Made by a program: the position numbers and the translations under genes. From Roseiarcus sp963832305 (GTDB lineage: Bacteria > Pseudomonadota > Alphaproteobacteria > Rhizobiales > Beijerinckiaceae), in assembly GCA_963832305.1 (NCBI GenBank), contig CAWHTU010000016.1, forward strand, positions 248,001 to 312,000: a stretch of 64,000 nt of DNA. Reading direction: 5' to 3'. A model generated the notes under the pieces. That model was not told where the DNA came from. It worked only from the letters and a program-made list of their open reading frames with translations, and made no database searches. This document shows, one piece after another, positions 10,130 through 18,326 of this stretch. Numbering within the stretch: position 1 is the stretch's first letter; every line of letters starts with the position of its first letter.

Positions 10130-11671
10130 TGTCCCGCGTCGAGCTGAAAGCCAACGACGTCCTGAAAAGCGCCGACGTCGCCGCTCGGCCGGCGACCAGG
10201 CGCGGCTCGGTCCTGTCTTCGCTCCGCATCGCGCCGGTTCTCGTCACCGTGGTCGCCGTCTGCGTCGCGGCCGCGCTCGGCTATGCAGCGTGGCAATACT
10301 ACATGGGCGCGCCCTGGACGCGCGACGGGACGGTCCGCGCCTATGTCGTCAAGGTCGCCCCCCAGGTCGCTGGCCAAATCGTGCAATTGCCGATCGCCGA
10401 CAACCAGTTCGTCCACAAGGGCGATCTTCTGATGCTGATCGATCCCAGGAACTATTCGATCGCCGTCCGGCAGGCGCAGGCGGCGGTCGAGCAGGCGCGA
10501 GCGGTCGCCGACAACGCCAACGCCGAAATGATCCGGCGCGAGAAGCTCAACGACATCGCGGTGACGATGGAGGAGCGGCAGACCTATATCAGCCAGGCGG
10601 CCAACGCCGAGGCGGCCTACCAGTCGGCGCTCGCGAATCTCGCGCAGGCGAGGATCAACTTCGCACGCACCCAGGTCCGCTCGCCCGTCAACGGCTATGT
10701 CACCAATCTCACCGCACAGCTCGGGGACTATGCCGATGTCGGCGCGCTTCAGCTCTCGGTCGTCAATTCGGACTCGTTCTGGGTCGACGCCTATTTCGAG
10801 GAGACCGCGCTCGGGCGGATTCGGGAAGGCGACGCCGCGACGATCAAGCTCATGGGATATACCCCGCTTCTTAAAGGCCGCGTTCAGGGGCTCGCGCGCG
10901 GCATCAATGTGCCGAACGCGGCTCCCGACGCCTCCGGGCTTGCTTCGGTCAACCCGATCTTCACCTTCGTGCGGCTCGCGCAGCGGGTGCCGGTGCGCAT
11001 CCACATCGATGAGGTCCCGGAGGGGGTCAAGCTCGTCGCCGGCATGACCGCGACGGTGCAGATCGAACCCTTCATGGCGCCCCCGGCGCCCGGCCCCAGC
11101 CCCTGCCTCCGGGAAGTTGAGCGAGGCCAAACCCGAAGCGACTGCGACGCTCGTCGCCGCCGAAGCGCCGCCACAACCGGCGCCCGCGCAAACCATGAGC
11201 CGCCCGGCGGCCAAGGCGAATCCATCGCAAGCCGACGGGCGACGGCCAGAGCAGGCCCCGGCCCAGCTGGCCCCGCCTCCCGCTCAGTCGCAAGTCACGG
11301 CGCCGGCCCCGTCGTCCAGGACGCAGAACGCGCCGCATCCCGCAGCGCCAAATGCGGGCCTTGGCCAACTCGATGTCTCAAACCCGCCCTCCGCGGCGGC
11401 CTCAGACGCGGCGGCCACGGCTTCCGCCGATCTCAAGACGCTCGAGGAACAGATCGCCGCCAACCCGCCGTCCGGAGCCGCCTCTTCGCCCGGAGCGGGA
11501 AATGGCAAGGGCGGCGCGAGCGCGGATCTCATGGCGCCAAGCGAATATCTCGGGCAGACCTTCGACCTCGAGAGCGGTCAAAGCGTAACGCCCGAGCCGA
11601 GGCGAAGGTCCCCCGAGACGATCCGCCGCCGCGCCCGCTCCAGATGGCGGCATACGTACGAGCGACAATAG
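10129..11671 (+). CDS. HlyD/EmrA-type membrane fusion protein with Pro/Ala-rich tail (one frameshift)
   Basis: Periplasmic adaptor of the FUSC pump. An N-terminal anchor (VLVTVVAVCVAAALGYAAW) is followed by a biotinyl-lipoyl-like half (VRAYVVKVAPQVAGQIVQL), a helical hairpin (about 10460-10680), the second lipoyl half with RSPVNGYVTNL, and a beta-barrel ending MTATVQIEPFM. After about residue 320 the frame changes at the CCC at 11089-11091. In the next frame the sequence continues as PAPAPASGKLSEAKPEATAT and then a 180-residue Pro/Ala-rich tail to 11671. The conserved domain is complete without the tail. Translating without the shift would read into the CoA-transferase region, which is implausible. 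Confidence 0.8.
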
Positions 11672-11687
11672 GGCTCGCGCGCGTCCC

Positions 11688-11706
11688 TTCTCCCCTTGCG
11701 GGAGAA
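11688..11706. repeat. Short hairpin of the TTCTCCC/GGGAGAA type
   Basis: TTCTCCC pairs with GGGAGAA across a 5-base loop (CTTGC) after the HlyD stop. It is a weaker copy of the palindrome found at 13101-13124, so the CoA-transferase genes are bracketed by two related hairpins. Confidence 0.5.
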
Positions 11707-11782
11707 ATCCGGCGCCAGCGGCACGCTCCTTGCGTTACACCGCTAACGAACGCGCCGAACGCGAACAGGGGGGCCGGACAGA

Positions 11783-12436
11783 ATGAAGGACGCGATCACC
11801 GCCGATGCGGCGGCGGCGCTGATACCCGACGGCGCGACGCTCCTGATCGGCGGCTTCATGGGCACGGGCTCGCCCCATCGGCTCATCGAGGCGCTCGTTC
11901 GCCGCGGCGCGAAGGGCCTGACCGTCATCGCCAACGACACCGCCTGGCCCGGACGAGGGATCGGCAAGCTCATCAGCGCCGGCGCGGTCAAGAGGCTCGT
12001 CGCCTCGCACATCGGCCTCAATCCCGAAACGCAGGCCAAAATGATCGCGGGCGAGATCGAGGTCGAGCTCGCGCCGCAGGGCACCCTGATCGAGCGCATC
12101 CGCGCGGGCGGCGTGGGCCTGGGCGGCGTGCTCACCGCGACCGGCCTCGGCACGCTGGTCGAGAAGGGCAAGCGGATCATCGAGGTCGACGGCAAGCCTT
12201 ATCTGCTGGAGACGCCGATCCGCGGCGATTTCGCGCTCATCGCGGCGAAACAGGCCGATTACTACGGCAATCTCGAATATTCGCTGACCGCCCACAACTT
12301 CAATCCGGTGATCGCGCTTGCCGCCGACGTGGTCATCGCCGAGCCGCATACGATCGTGCCCGTCGGCGTCATCCCGCCCGATTCGGTCAAGACCCCGGGC
12401 ATTCTGGTGACCCACCTCTTGGAGAGGGCCTTCTGA
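11783..12436 (+). CDS. 3-oxoacid/acetate CoA-transferase, subunit A
   Basis: A 217-residue alpha subunit of a family I CoA-transferase that moves CoA between a carboxylic acid and an acyl-CoA (AtoD/ScoA/PcaI group). The glycine-rich GATLLIGGFMGTGSPHRLI and the later GGVGLGGVLTATGLGT are typical. The exact acid pair (acetoacetate, acetate, 3-oxoadipate) cannot be told. It is translationally coupled to subunit B by a one-base TGATG overlap. A strong G-rich Shine-Dalgarno (GGGGGGCCGGACAG) precedes the ATG. Confidence 0.88.
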   Translation: MKDAITADAAAALIPDGATLLIGGFMGTGSPHRLIEALVRRGAKGLTVIANDTAWPGRGIGKLISAGAVKRLVASHIGLNPETQAKMIAGEIEVELAPQGTLIERIRAGGVGLGGVLTATGLGTLVEKGKRIIEVDGKPYLLETPIRGDFALIAAKQADYYGNLEYSLTAHNFNPVIALAADVVIAEPHTIVPVGVIPPDSVKTPGILVTHLLERAF

Positions 12437-13090
12437 TGGACGCCAAGGAAATCATCGCCCGCCGGGTCGCAAAGGAGGTGAAGGCAGACACCCTCGTCAA
12501 CCTCGGCATCGGGCTGCCGAGCCTGGTCGCCCACTACCTGCCGAAGGACGTCCATGTGTTCTTCCAGGCCGAAAACGGCGTGATCGGCCTCGGGCCCCGG
12601 CCGCCCGAGGGCATGGAAGACCCGGACCTCACCGACGCCGGCGGCGGCTTCGTCACCGCCATGCCGGGCGCGGCCTCGATCGACAGCGCCATGAGCTTCG
12701 GCCTCATCCGCGGCGGGCACCTGGACATGACCGTCCTCGGCGGCCTCGAAGTCGACGAGCGCGGCTATCTCGCCAACTGGATGGTGCCGGGCAAGATGGT
12801 TCCCGGCATGGGCGGGGCGATGGACCTCGTCTCGGGCGCGAAAAAGGTGGTCGTGGCGATGGTCCATAGCGGCAAGGGCGGCCACAAGATCGTCCCCCGC
12901 TGCACCCTGCCCCTGACCGCGACCCGGCGCGTCAGCCTCGTCGTCACTGAAATGGCGGTGATCGAGCCGACCGACGCGGGCCTATGCTTACGCGAGCGCG
13001 GGCCGGGCGTGTCGATCGCGCGACATCGAGGACGCCACCGGCGCCCATCTTATCGTCGAGGGCGACCCGCCGGAGATGGCGTTGAACTGA
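12436..13090 (+). CDS. 3-oxoacid/acetate CoA-transferase, subunit B (C-terminal frameshift)
   Basis: Beta subunit, about 217 residues when repaired. The catalytic glutamate that forms the covalent CoA thioester lies in FQAENGVIGLG; the following GGGFVTAMPGAASIDSA and GGHLDMTVLGGLEVDE blocks are conserved. The frame is lost after VSIA: one extra base near 13021 must be removed to read DIEDATGAHLIVEGDPPEMA and stop at 13090. Without repair the ORF runs on into the repeat to about 13134. The active site is unaffected. Confidence 0.85.
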
Positions 13091-13100
13091 GGGGCGGTCC

Positions 13101-13124
13101 CCCTTCTCCCGTTCGGGAGAAGGG
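13101..13124. repeat. 11-bp-stem palindrome, REP-like
   Basis: CCCTTCTCCCG and CGGGAGAAGGG form a perfect 11-bp stem with a TT loop, followed by TTGGGGATGAGGG. This is a common dispersed intergenic palindrome of proteobacteria, and it may also act as a transcription stop for the CoA-transferase operon. Confidence 0.75.
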
Positions 13125-13278
13125 TTGGGGATGAGGGTCCTGTTCCCGGCCGCCTTGGACCCCGCGAGCGGGCCGGAAGCGAACACCGCCTATCGCCGCC
13201 CGCAAGATATTGGTCCGATTTCCCTTTTCACTCTCGCGGAAACCATCCTATTCTGGCGAAGAAAAGGGGGCCGAGGAT

Positions 13279-14073
13279 ATGGGCGTCAAGCTGGTCGTCG
13301 CGGTGACAGACGGCGATTGGTTCGATCATCTCCGTACACGACCGCATCTGACCGAAGTCAACTTTTGGTCACCGTCAGATCGGCCCTTTCGAGCGCTCGA
13401 ACCCGGCGAGCTGTTCCTATTTAAACTGCACGCCCCTCGAAACTTCATCGTCGGCGGCGGCTGCTTTGCCCACGCGACCATCCTGCCATGCTCTCTCGCC
13501 TGGGAAGCGTTTGGCGAAGAAAACGGGGCGGCGACGCTACGAGAAATGCGCGGCCGCATCGCTCGCTACACGAAACGATCACCGGACGACCGCGGCGATT
13601 TCCACATCGGCTGTCGAATTCTGACTCAGCCGTTTTTCATACCGGAATATGCCTGGATTCCCGTAGACGACATCTGGTCGCGCCAGACGGTGTCGTTCAA
13701 GACTAACGCTACGGACGAGGCTGACGGGATACGGCTGTGGGACAAAGTTCAAGACGCAATCGACGCGCCGGCATCGTCCGGGTTCGCTGACTCCGCCCGG
13801 CGCTACGGCGATCCGATGCTGGTTCGCCCGCGTCTTGGCCAAGGGGCGTTCCGTGTCCTTGTGACTGACAACTACCATCGCAGATGCGCGGTCACGCGCG
13901 AAAGAACCCTGCCGGCCCTTGAGGCCGCTCATATCAAGCCGTTTGCAGAAGGTGGAGAGCACGAGGCGTCAAACGGCGTACTGCTGCGACGCGATATCGA
14001 CAGTCTGTTTGACACGGGCTATGTCACGATCACGCCGACTCTCTATTTCGAAGTCAGCCGCCGGAAAATATAA
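13279..14073 (+). CDS. HNH endonuclease, C-terminally truncated
   Basis: 264 residues. The C-terminal third carries an HNH nuclease core: CAVTRERTLPALEAAHIKP (Cys plus first His), then a second block with ASNGVLLRRDIDSLFDTGYV containing the Asn and final motif. The N-terminal about 190 residues are a conserved partner domain of this restriction-endonuclease-like family. Family members as I recall them continue 30-40 residues beyond VTITPTLYFEVSRR; here a stop comes three residues later, near the AT-rich tract. A good ribosome-binding site (AAAAGGGGGCCGAGGAT) precedes the ATG. It marks the left end of the accessory island. Confidence 0.7.
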   Translation: MGVKLVVAVTDGDWFDHLRTRPHLTEVNFWSPSDRPFRALEPGELFLFKLHAPRNFIVGGGCFAHATILPCSLAWEAFGEENGAATLREMRGRIARYTKRSPDDRGDFHIGCRILTQPFFIPEYAWIPVDDIWSRQTVSFKTNATDEADGIRLWDKVQDAIDAPASSGFADSARRYGDPMLVRPRLGQGAFRVLVTDNYHRRCAVTRERTLPALEAAHIKPFAEGGEHEASNGVLLRRDIDSLFDTGYVTITPTLYFEVSRRKI

Positions 14074-14245
14074 TTTTTGCTTTCAGCCCCTGGCCGGCGG
14101 TTATCAGCGTCGTCGCGGTCCTTTCAATGATCCGCAAGATTTCCGCTCGTTCATCATCATCGGAAACAGTATCTTTGGGCGTCGCATCTTGCGGCGCGGC
14201 TCTCGGGTCCGTCGTTGGCCGGCGCCCCCTCATCGTCAAGGTAGC

Positions 14246-14332
14246 GAATAATAATATTGTAAATTTTAAATATATTAAATATTATATTTATTTTAATAAT
14301 ATATAATTTTTATATATTTATTTATTATTTTA
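14246..14332. other. AT-rich tract (about 87 bases, almost no G or C)
   Basis: Directly visible: a stretch with runs such as AAATATATTAAATATT and TTTATATATTTATTTATT, inside a genome whose surrounding genes are clearly GC-rich. It separates the truncated HNH gene from the dead cas1. Smaller AT-rich patches occur near 19345-19375 and 19535-19585 at the other side of the island. Such tracts can be junction scars of foreign DNA, DNA-unwinding elements or targets of xenogeneic silencers; the sequence alone does not decide. Confidence 0.7.
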
Positions 14333-14345
14333 CGCTTTCGGCGTC

Positions 14346-14426
14346 GACCCTGAGGTTCCGCTAACAAAGACCCCGCCGCGACGACGGGGACTTCGTGGGT
14401 CGGCGGAACTCTGATGTCCTAGGGTC
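14346..14426. other. Nested stem-loop structure next to cas1 remnant
   Basis: Three nested helices can be drawn: GACCC (14346-14350) with GGGTC (14422-14426); GTTCCGC (14355-14361) with GCGGAAC (14403-14409); and CCCCG (14371-14375) with CGGGG (14385-14389). It lies immediately beyond the 3' end of cas1 (minus strand). It could be a terminator-like structure, a leftover of a structured RNA, or a CRISPR-repeat derivative; none is proven. Confidence 0.35.
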
Positions 14427-14448
14427 ATGCCCGGTAAAATTATCGAAG

Positions 14449-15412
14449 CTATAGTTGACAAAGTCCGCCGGATCGAACACGTGACGTCTTGACGAAATCC
14501 AGCACCGCGCGATCGACCTTCGGCCGCTCCGGCTCCATCAAATCGAATATGAATTTCGACGATCCGTCGCTGCCCTCGTGCATGATGCCGATGGTCGGAT
14601 CATAGCCCTCGGAAATGGCCTTGATCCGAATTTCGCTTTCGAGCGTCGCGTAGGCGTAGTTCAATATCGCATTGACCGGGTGCGCGCATTGCGATTGCCG
14701 GCCAAATGATAGGGCGACGAACGCTGGCCAATGGAACGCCAATTGTCGGGAATTGGCCTGCGGCTTGTGCCGCGCCATTTGATCGGAATTCCGACCCAGC
14801 TGCGAAAATAGGACGCGGCGCAATTGGCCTCCAATCCGCGCAATTCGATAATGTCTTTCGGGCGGATTTTCGTCAAGCCGGGAAAGGGCCGCATAAGCGG
14901 ATTTCATCGCCCGCTCCCATTTGTCGGAGCGGCGAATTGATTTTTCGAGCGTGATAATGCTCGCTTCGATTTTCCTTGTGATTAGTCGATCGGCAAAATT
15001 CATTTCTCTTTGCCGGATCTTCGCGGGTTTCCAATTGCCAGCGGACCCGAAAAGGATTGGCTGAATATCCCGACGCGCCGGCGACGCAGACAACATCGCC
15101 TTTCCAATCAATTCGGATAAGGGTGACCTTTTGCTCGGCGAGCCACGACAAAACGTCAAAGGAAACGCTGCCGCTGCCGTCCAAAAGGATGATCCGTTCG
15201 GGCAATGATAGGTCGCCTTTGAAAAAGCGGATTGTTTCGCGCTTTTGCGGATAATGGGTAAAGCCGTTTTGGATGGTCAACGCGCCGCCGACGATGCGCA
15301 TCGACACGCCGTGTCCGGCAAGGGTCAAGGCGGGCGGGCTTTGGCGCGTTTGGTGCGTCGCGCCGACGCCTTTTCCGCGCGAGCTCGCCACATGCTGGAG
15401 CGGGTCGCCCAT
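14449..15412 (-). pseudogene. cas1: Cas1 CRISPR integrase, multiply frameshifted
   Basis: Pieces in three minus-strand frames join into one Cas1-like protein. The N-terminal part has ALTIQNGFTHYPQKRETIRF and LDGSGSVSFDVLSWLAEQ. The middle reads FADRLITRKIEASIITLEKS, then GLEANCAASYFRSWVGIP in a second frame. The C-terminal part has the catalytic set: Glu in NAILNYAYATLESE, His in YDPTIGIMHEGSD and Asp in FIFDLMEPERPKVDR. Breaks fall near 15010, 14880 and 14680, and the tail after DFVK is also scrambled. No cas2, cas4, effector or repeat array was found nearby. The subtype cannot be assigned. Confidence 0.75.
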
Positions 15413-15796
15413 TGCATGTCGTCGGCGTCCAATTCCATGAAACTGCTCGCGAGTTCAGCCAGCAAAATCAACTGCTCATACCAGAGGCGTAAATCAGAGG
15501 GAATCCCGCATCGCGCAGTCGTTGCGAAATATGTCCTCGAATTCGAGCGTGGTATATTGACTCGCGATCGCCGAAATTGCCGGAATTGGTTTCGAACGAA
15601 TCACAGCCATCACCGAGTGGCTGCTATTGCCGACAGGCGGCGCAATATGGGTTCGTACTCGCCAAACTCATTCCATTGAAGGATGCGCCCTGGGCGTTTG
15701 CGTCGCAGCGCCTGCGGAACGAATGGTATGACGCTCAAGAAGCATCCGCTCAAAGCGAGGAAATAGCAAATCCGGAAACTCGTCGGAATTCGAATC
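15413..15796. other. Unassigned stretch upstream of cas1
   Basis: No recognised gene. Short open frames exist on both strands; the most protein-like is a plus-strand frame ending at 15828 (LAKLIPLKDAPWAF, then SQRLRNEWYDAQEASAQ), which overlaps the next small ORF. A minus-strand frame before cas1 reads WYEQLILLAELASSFMELD. Either could be a decayed accessory gene. Confidence 0.3.
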
Positions 15797-16282
15797 ATGA
15801 AGAAGGAGCCTCACGAAGATCGCGTTGAAGCGTTCAAAAAAGCGAGCGAAGCTGTCAGCGAGATAGTCAACAACCTAATGGAGCTTTGGACGATTAGGTC
15901 GGCGCCAGTGTTAGCGATGCGAGCGTCGCTGCTTGCAGAAGCTTGCGCGAAGGAAAACTGGAGGCTTGGGGTGTTCGAAATCACGCCGGAGCGGAAACGC
16001 GAACTGGAAATGTTGCCGTCAGCATTTATTCATAGATGCAAAAATCAACTGGAACGGAAACGCGCGTCACCAAATTTTGGCGCGACCTACAGCGCTGGTG
16101 CAGGGTTCGGCGGCGCTCCCCCGCGGGTGTCGAGCCGGCGCGAGGAAGAAGCTGGCAACGCCCTTGCCTACGCCGCCCAGAGAGCGCTTCGCCAAGACCG
16201 TGCGACCAGTCGCCTAGCGAAGCGCCTAAGGCGCAAGCCGGGCCCTGCGTCTCGGACGAAGAGAAGTGTTCGCCGCCTATGA
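15797..16282 (+). CDS. Hypothetical protein, low confidence
   Basis: The first about 90 residues look like real helical protein (KKASEAVSEIVNNLMELW, then RASLLAEACAKENWRLGVFE), with an ATG at 15797. The remainder is arginine-rich and unconvincing, suggesting loss of frame after about 16060. A second protein-like piece in another frame, FAAYDRMLQRGEIKEGMTIK (16270-16330), may be a separate broken gene. No family recognised. Confidence 0.3.
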   Translation: MKKEPHEDRVEAFKKASEAVSEIVNNLMELWTIRSAPVLAMRASLLAEACAKENWRLGVFEITPERKRELEMLPSAFIHRCKNQLERKRASPNFGATYSAGAGFGGAPPRVSSRREEEAGNALAYAAQRALRQDRATSRLAKRLRRKPGPASRTKRSVRRL

Positions 16283-16449
16283 TCGGATGCTGCAGCGAGG
16301 CGAGATCAAAGAGGGAATGACGATCAAAGCCATCTGCCAGAAAATGCTTCCGTCATCTAAAGCGCAATTCGACGGTATTTCCGAACGGCCGCGGACTCAC
16401 CTATTCCTCCGTAGCGCGCCATCTGCGCTCGCGTCCTGGGTTCGCAAGT

Positions 16450-16481
16450 TCTCAAGTTAGCAAGATCTCAAGTTAGCAAGA
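16450..16481 (+). repeat. 16-bp tandem direct repeat plus inverted repeat
   Basis: The 16-mer TCTCAAGTTAGCAAGA occurs twice in tandem (16450-16465 and 16466-16481). The sequence that follows, TAACTTAAG, is an inverted copy of its core, so the second unit can fold into a hairpin (AAGTTA with TAACTT). The arrangement resembles an iteron or an operator, but no replication gene is adjacent. Confidence 0.65.
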
Positions 16482-16567
16482 TAACTTAAGTCGGTGACTC
16501 GATAAGGCAACTGGCCAAGATTTGCTTTGCAGTCTCGCCTCCGATTGGGCGGCGGGTCCGGAAGCAA

Positions 16568-17135
16568 ATGGCGCTGACCCAGAAATACCGCCGCCGCATT
16601 GAACGTGGCCTCGCGCGTGGCCTGAGCCGCTCGCAAGCGAGAGGCCACGCGCGCGCTAACGAGCCGACCCTAAGGCCCAAAGCCGTCAAGAGCGACTGAG
16701 CGGCTTGAAAAGGCGCTGAGGGAACTTCGCCGGACCAACAATCAGGCGCGTCGCGGCAAAGAGGCCGGGCGTCTCGCCGGAGCGGTTCCGGCGCTTCCTG
16801 CGCGAGCAGAAGCTCGCCGAGCGCAAGGGCCGGATCTGGGAAATCACCGACAGGCGACCGCGCGTCATGACCGCGATGACGACGCGCGGCGCGATCGACC
16901 TGGAGCTCCCTGACTACGAAACGGCCTCGCTGGTCGGACAGCACAACGCCGCGGTGAAAGCCTTCATGGACACCAACGACGTCTCTGACCTGCGACCCTT
17001 CGAGGGCCGCACGGTCAAGGACGCGTCAGGGCGAACTCTACGTCCTCGAAACACGCCCAAACGTCATTCGCCGCCTCGATGCGAGCGGCGAAATCCTTCG
17101 AGCAGATCTATCGCATCGTTCAATAGGAGCCGCGA
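16568..17135 (+). pseudogene. Accessory-element hypothetical protein, frameshifted
   Basis: A basic N-terminus (MALTQKYRRRIERGLARG) is followed, across two frame changes (near 16700 and 16780), by SPERFRRFLREQKLAERKG and RAIDLELPDYETASL-type sequence. A third change near 17030 gives ELYVLETRPNVIRRLDASG. The rebuilt product of about 185 residues has no function I can name; its basic, helix-rich start would suit DNA or RNA binding. All pieces are on the plus strand in one order, so this is one gene, not several. Confidence 0.45.
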
Positions 17136-17136
17136 A

Positions 17137-17507
17137 ATGGACGACAAGCAACAGAAGGCGTGAGGCGCGGCTGCAGCGGACGCACGAACGCTTAGGCGTC
17201 GACAATCCGCGCTGCATCCGAGTGTGGCCTCGATGACGTGCGATGCCTCGAGGCGCACCACATCGCGGGCCGCAAGTTTGGCGACGCCACTGTGATCGTC
17301 TGCCGGAACTGCCACCGCATCTTGAGCGACGCCCAGAAGGACCATCCGCCGCCGATCGGCGACGAGCTCCAATTCCGCACGAGCGAATCGGCCACTTTCT
17401 GAAAGGCGCTCGCCGATCTTTTCGCCATGCTCGTCACCATGCTGCACGAATATGGGGACGAGCTCATCGCTCTCGCCAAACGTGAGGCTGCGACCGAAGA
17501 CCGTTGA
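17137..17507 (+). pseudogene. HNH-like zinc-finger protein fragment
   Basis: Starts with a good ribosome-binding site (AGGAGCCGCGAA) and ATG, then changes frame. The recognisable core reads CGLDDVRCLEAHHIAGRKFG and VIVCRNCHRILSDAQKDHPP: paired Cys residues and His-His as in HNH/phage-type zinc-binding nucleases. The C-terminus is ALADLFAMLVTMLHEYGDEL. It follows the previous broken gene directly, as in small plasmid or phage operons. Confidence 0.45.
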
Positions 17508-17518
17508 GGACGGGAAGT

Positions 17519-18180
17519 GAGCGCGCGTGGCCGGCGACAAGCGCCGGCGCCTCGAAACCGGCGACGACTCTCGCGATCTCGCTTGCGCGCCTACGTGACC
17601 GACCCTGACGGCAAGCCTCGCGCGGCTGGAGGAAGCCGAGAGCGACGGCCGGAGCTCCAATTGGACGCTCGTCTTCGACACGGAGACGACGACCGACCCT
17701 TCGCAACGGCTGCGCTTTGGCGCCTACCAGTTGCGGAACGGTCGAGGCCCTCGATGAGGCCGGCTTATTCTTTGATCCCGATGCGCTCTCCCCGACCGAA
17801 CAATGCACATTGGAATCCTTCGCCGTCTCTCACGGTCTCAAGTGCATGACGAATGCGGCCTTCGTCGAGGACGTCTTCTTTCGGCGGGGTTACGATCTGC
17901 GAGCGACGATCGTCGGTTTCAATCTGCCATTCGACATCTCCCGCCTCGCCCTTGGTTGGGCGCCGGCGCGCGGCAAGATGCGCGGCGGGTTCAGTTTCAA
18001 ACTCTCGGAGAAGCGCTGGCGCCCACGCGTCCAGGTCAAGCACCTGTCAGGCTCGCGCCGCCCTCATTCAGTTCACCAGCCCGACCAAGCGAAACGACAA
18101 TCCTCGCGATCGCCGCGAAGGCCGAGGGTTCATTCGCCGAGGATCGTTTGTTGACGTCAAGACGTTATCAGCCAGGCGTG
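17519..18180 (+). pseudogene. DEDD-type 3'-5' exonuclease-like protein, frameshifted
   Basis: The motif WTLVFDTETTTDPSQRLRFG matches exonuclease motif I (DxE) of the DnaQ/RNase H fold. After a frame change near 17735 the chain continues LDEAGLFFDPDALSPTEQCT to ATIVGFNLPFDISRLAL, a plausible motif II (N-x3-D). A third frame (from about 18060) gives LIQFTSPTKRNDNP and then GSFVDVKTLSA. Proteins of this sort occur on plasmids and prophages. The fold assignment rests on motifs only; at least two breaks make it non-functional as read. Confidence 0.45.
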
Positions 18181-18326
18181 CGAGGCGCGACTTGGAACTG
18201 CTTGACGTCATCAGCTGCGCAAATCGCGGCCGCGGAATCCGCACTGAGAAGGAATACGATGACCACAGAAGAGTATTGCGCGGCGCGTATTTCGCCTGAT
18301 GGGTGGAGAAGGGATAGATATTGCCC

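Larger units (their letters stand above)
14074..14448. other. Gene-free gap with AT-rich tract and nested stem-loop
   Basis: No gene recognised. The gap holds ordinary-GC sequence to about 14245, the AT-rich tract at 14246-14332 and the stem-loop at 14346-14426, both listed separately. I searched it for repeated units of CRISPR size and found none. Confidence 0.5.

Noticed and set aside
10117..13134. A single 1005-residue protein covering HlyD and CoA-transferase
   Set aside because: The open frame exists only because a frameshift merges HlyD with out-of-frame DNA; the conserved domains are separate proteins with their own starts.
14074..14450. CRISPR array beside cas1
   Set aside because: No repeated unit of 25-40 bases was found on either side of cas1; only a single nested hairpin is present.
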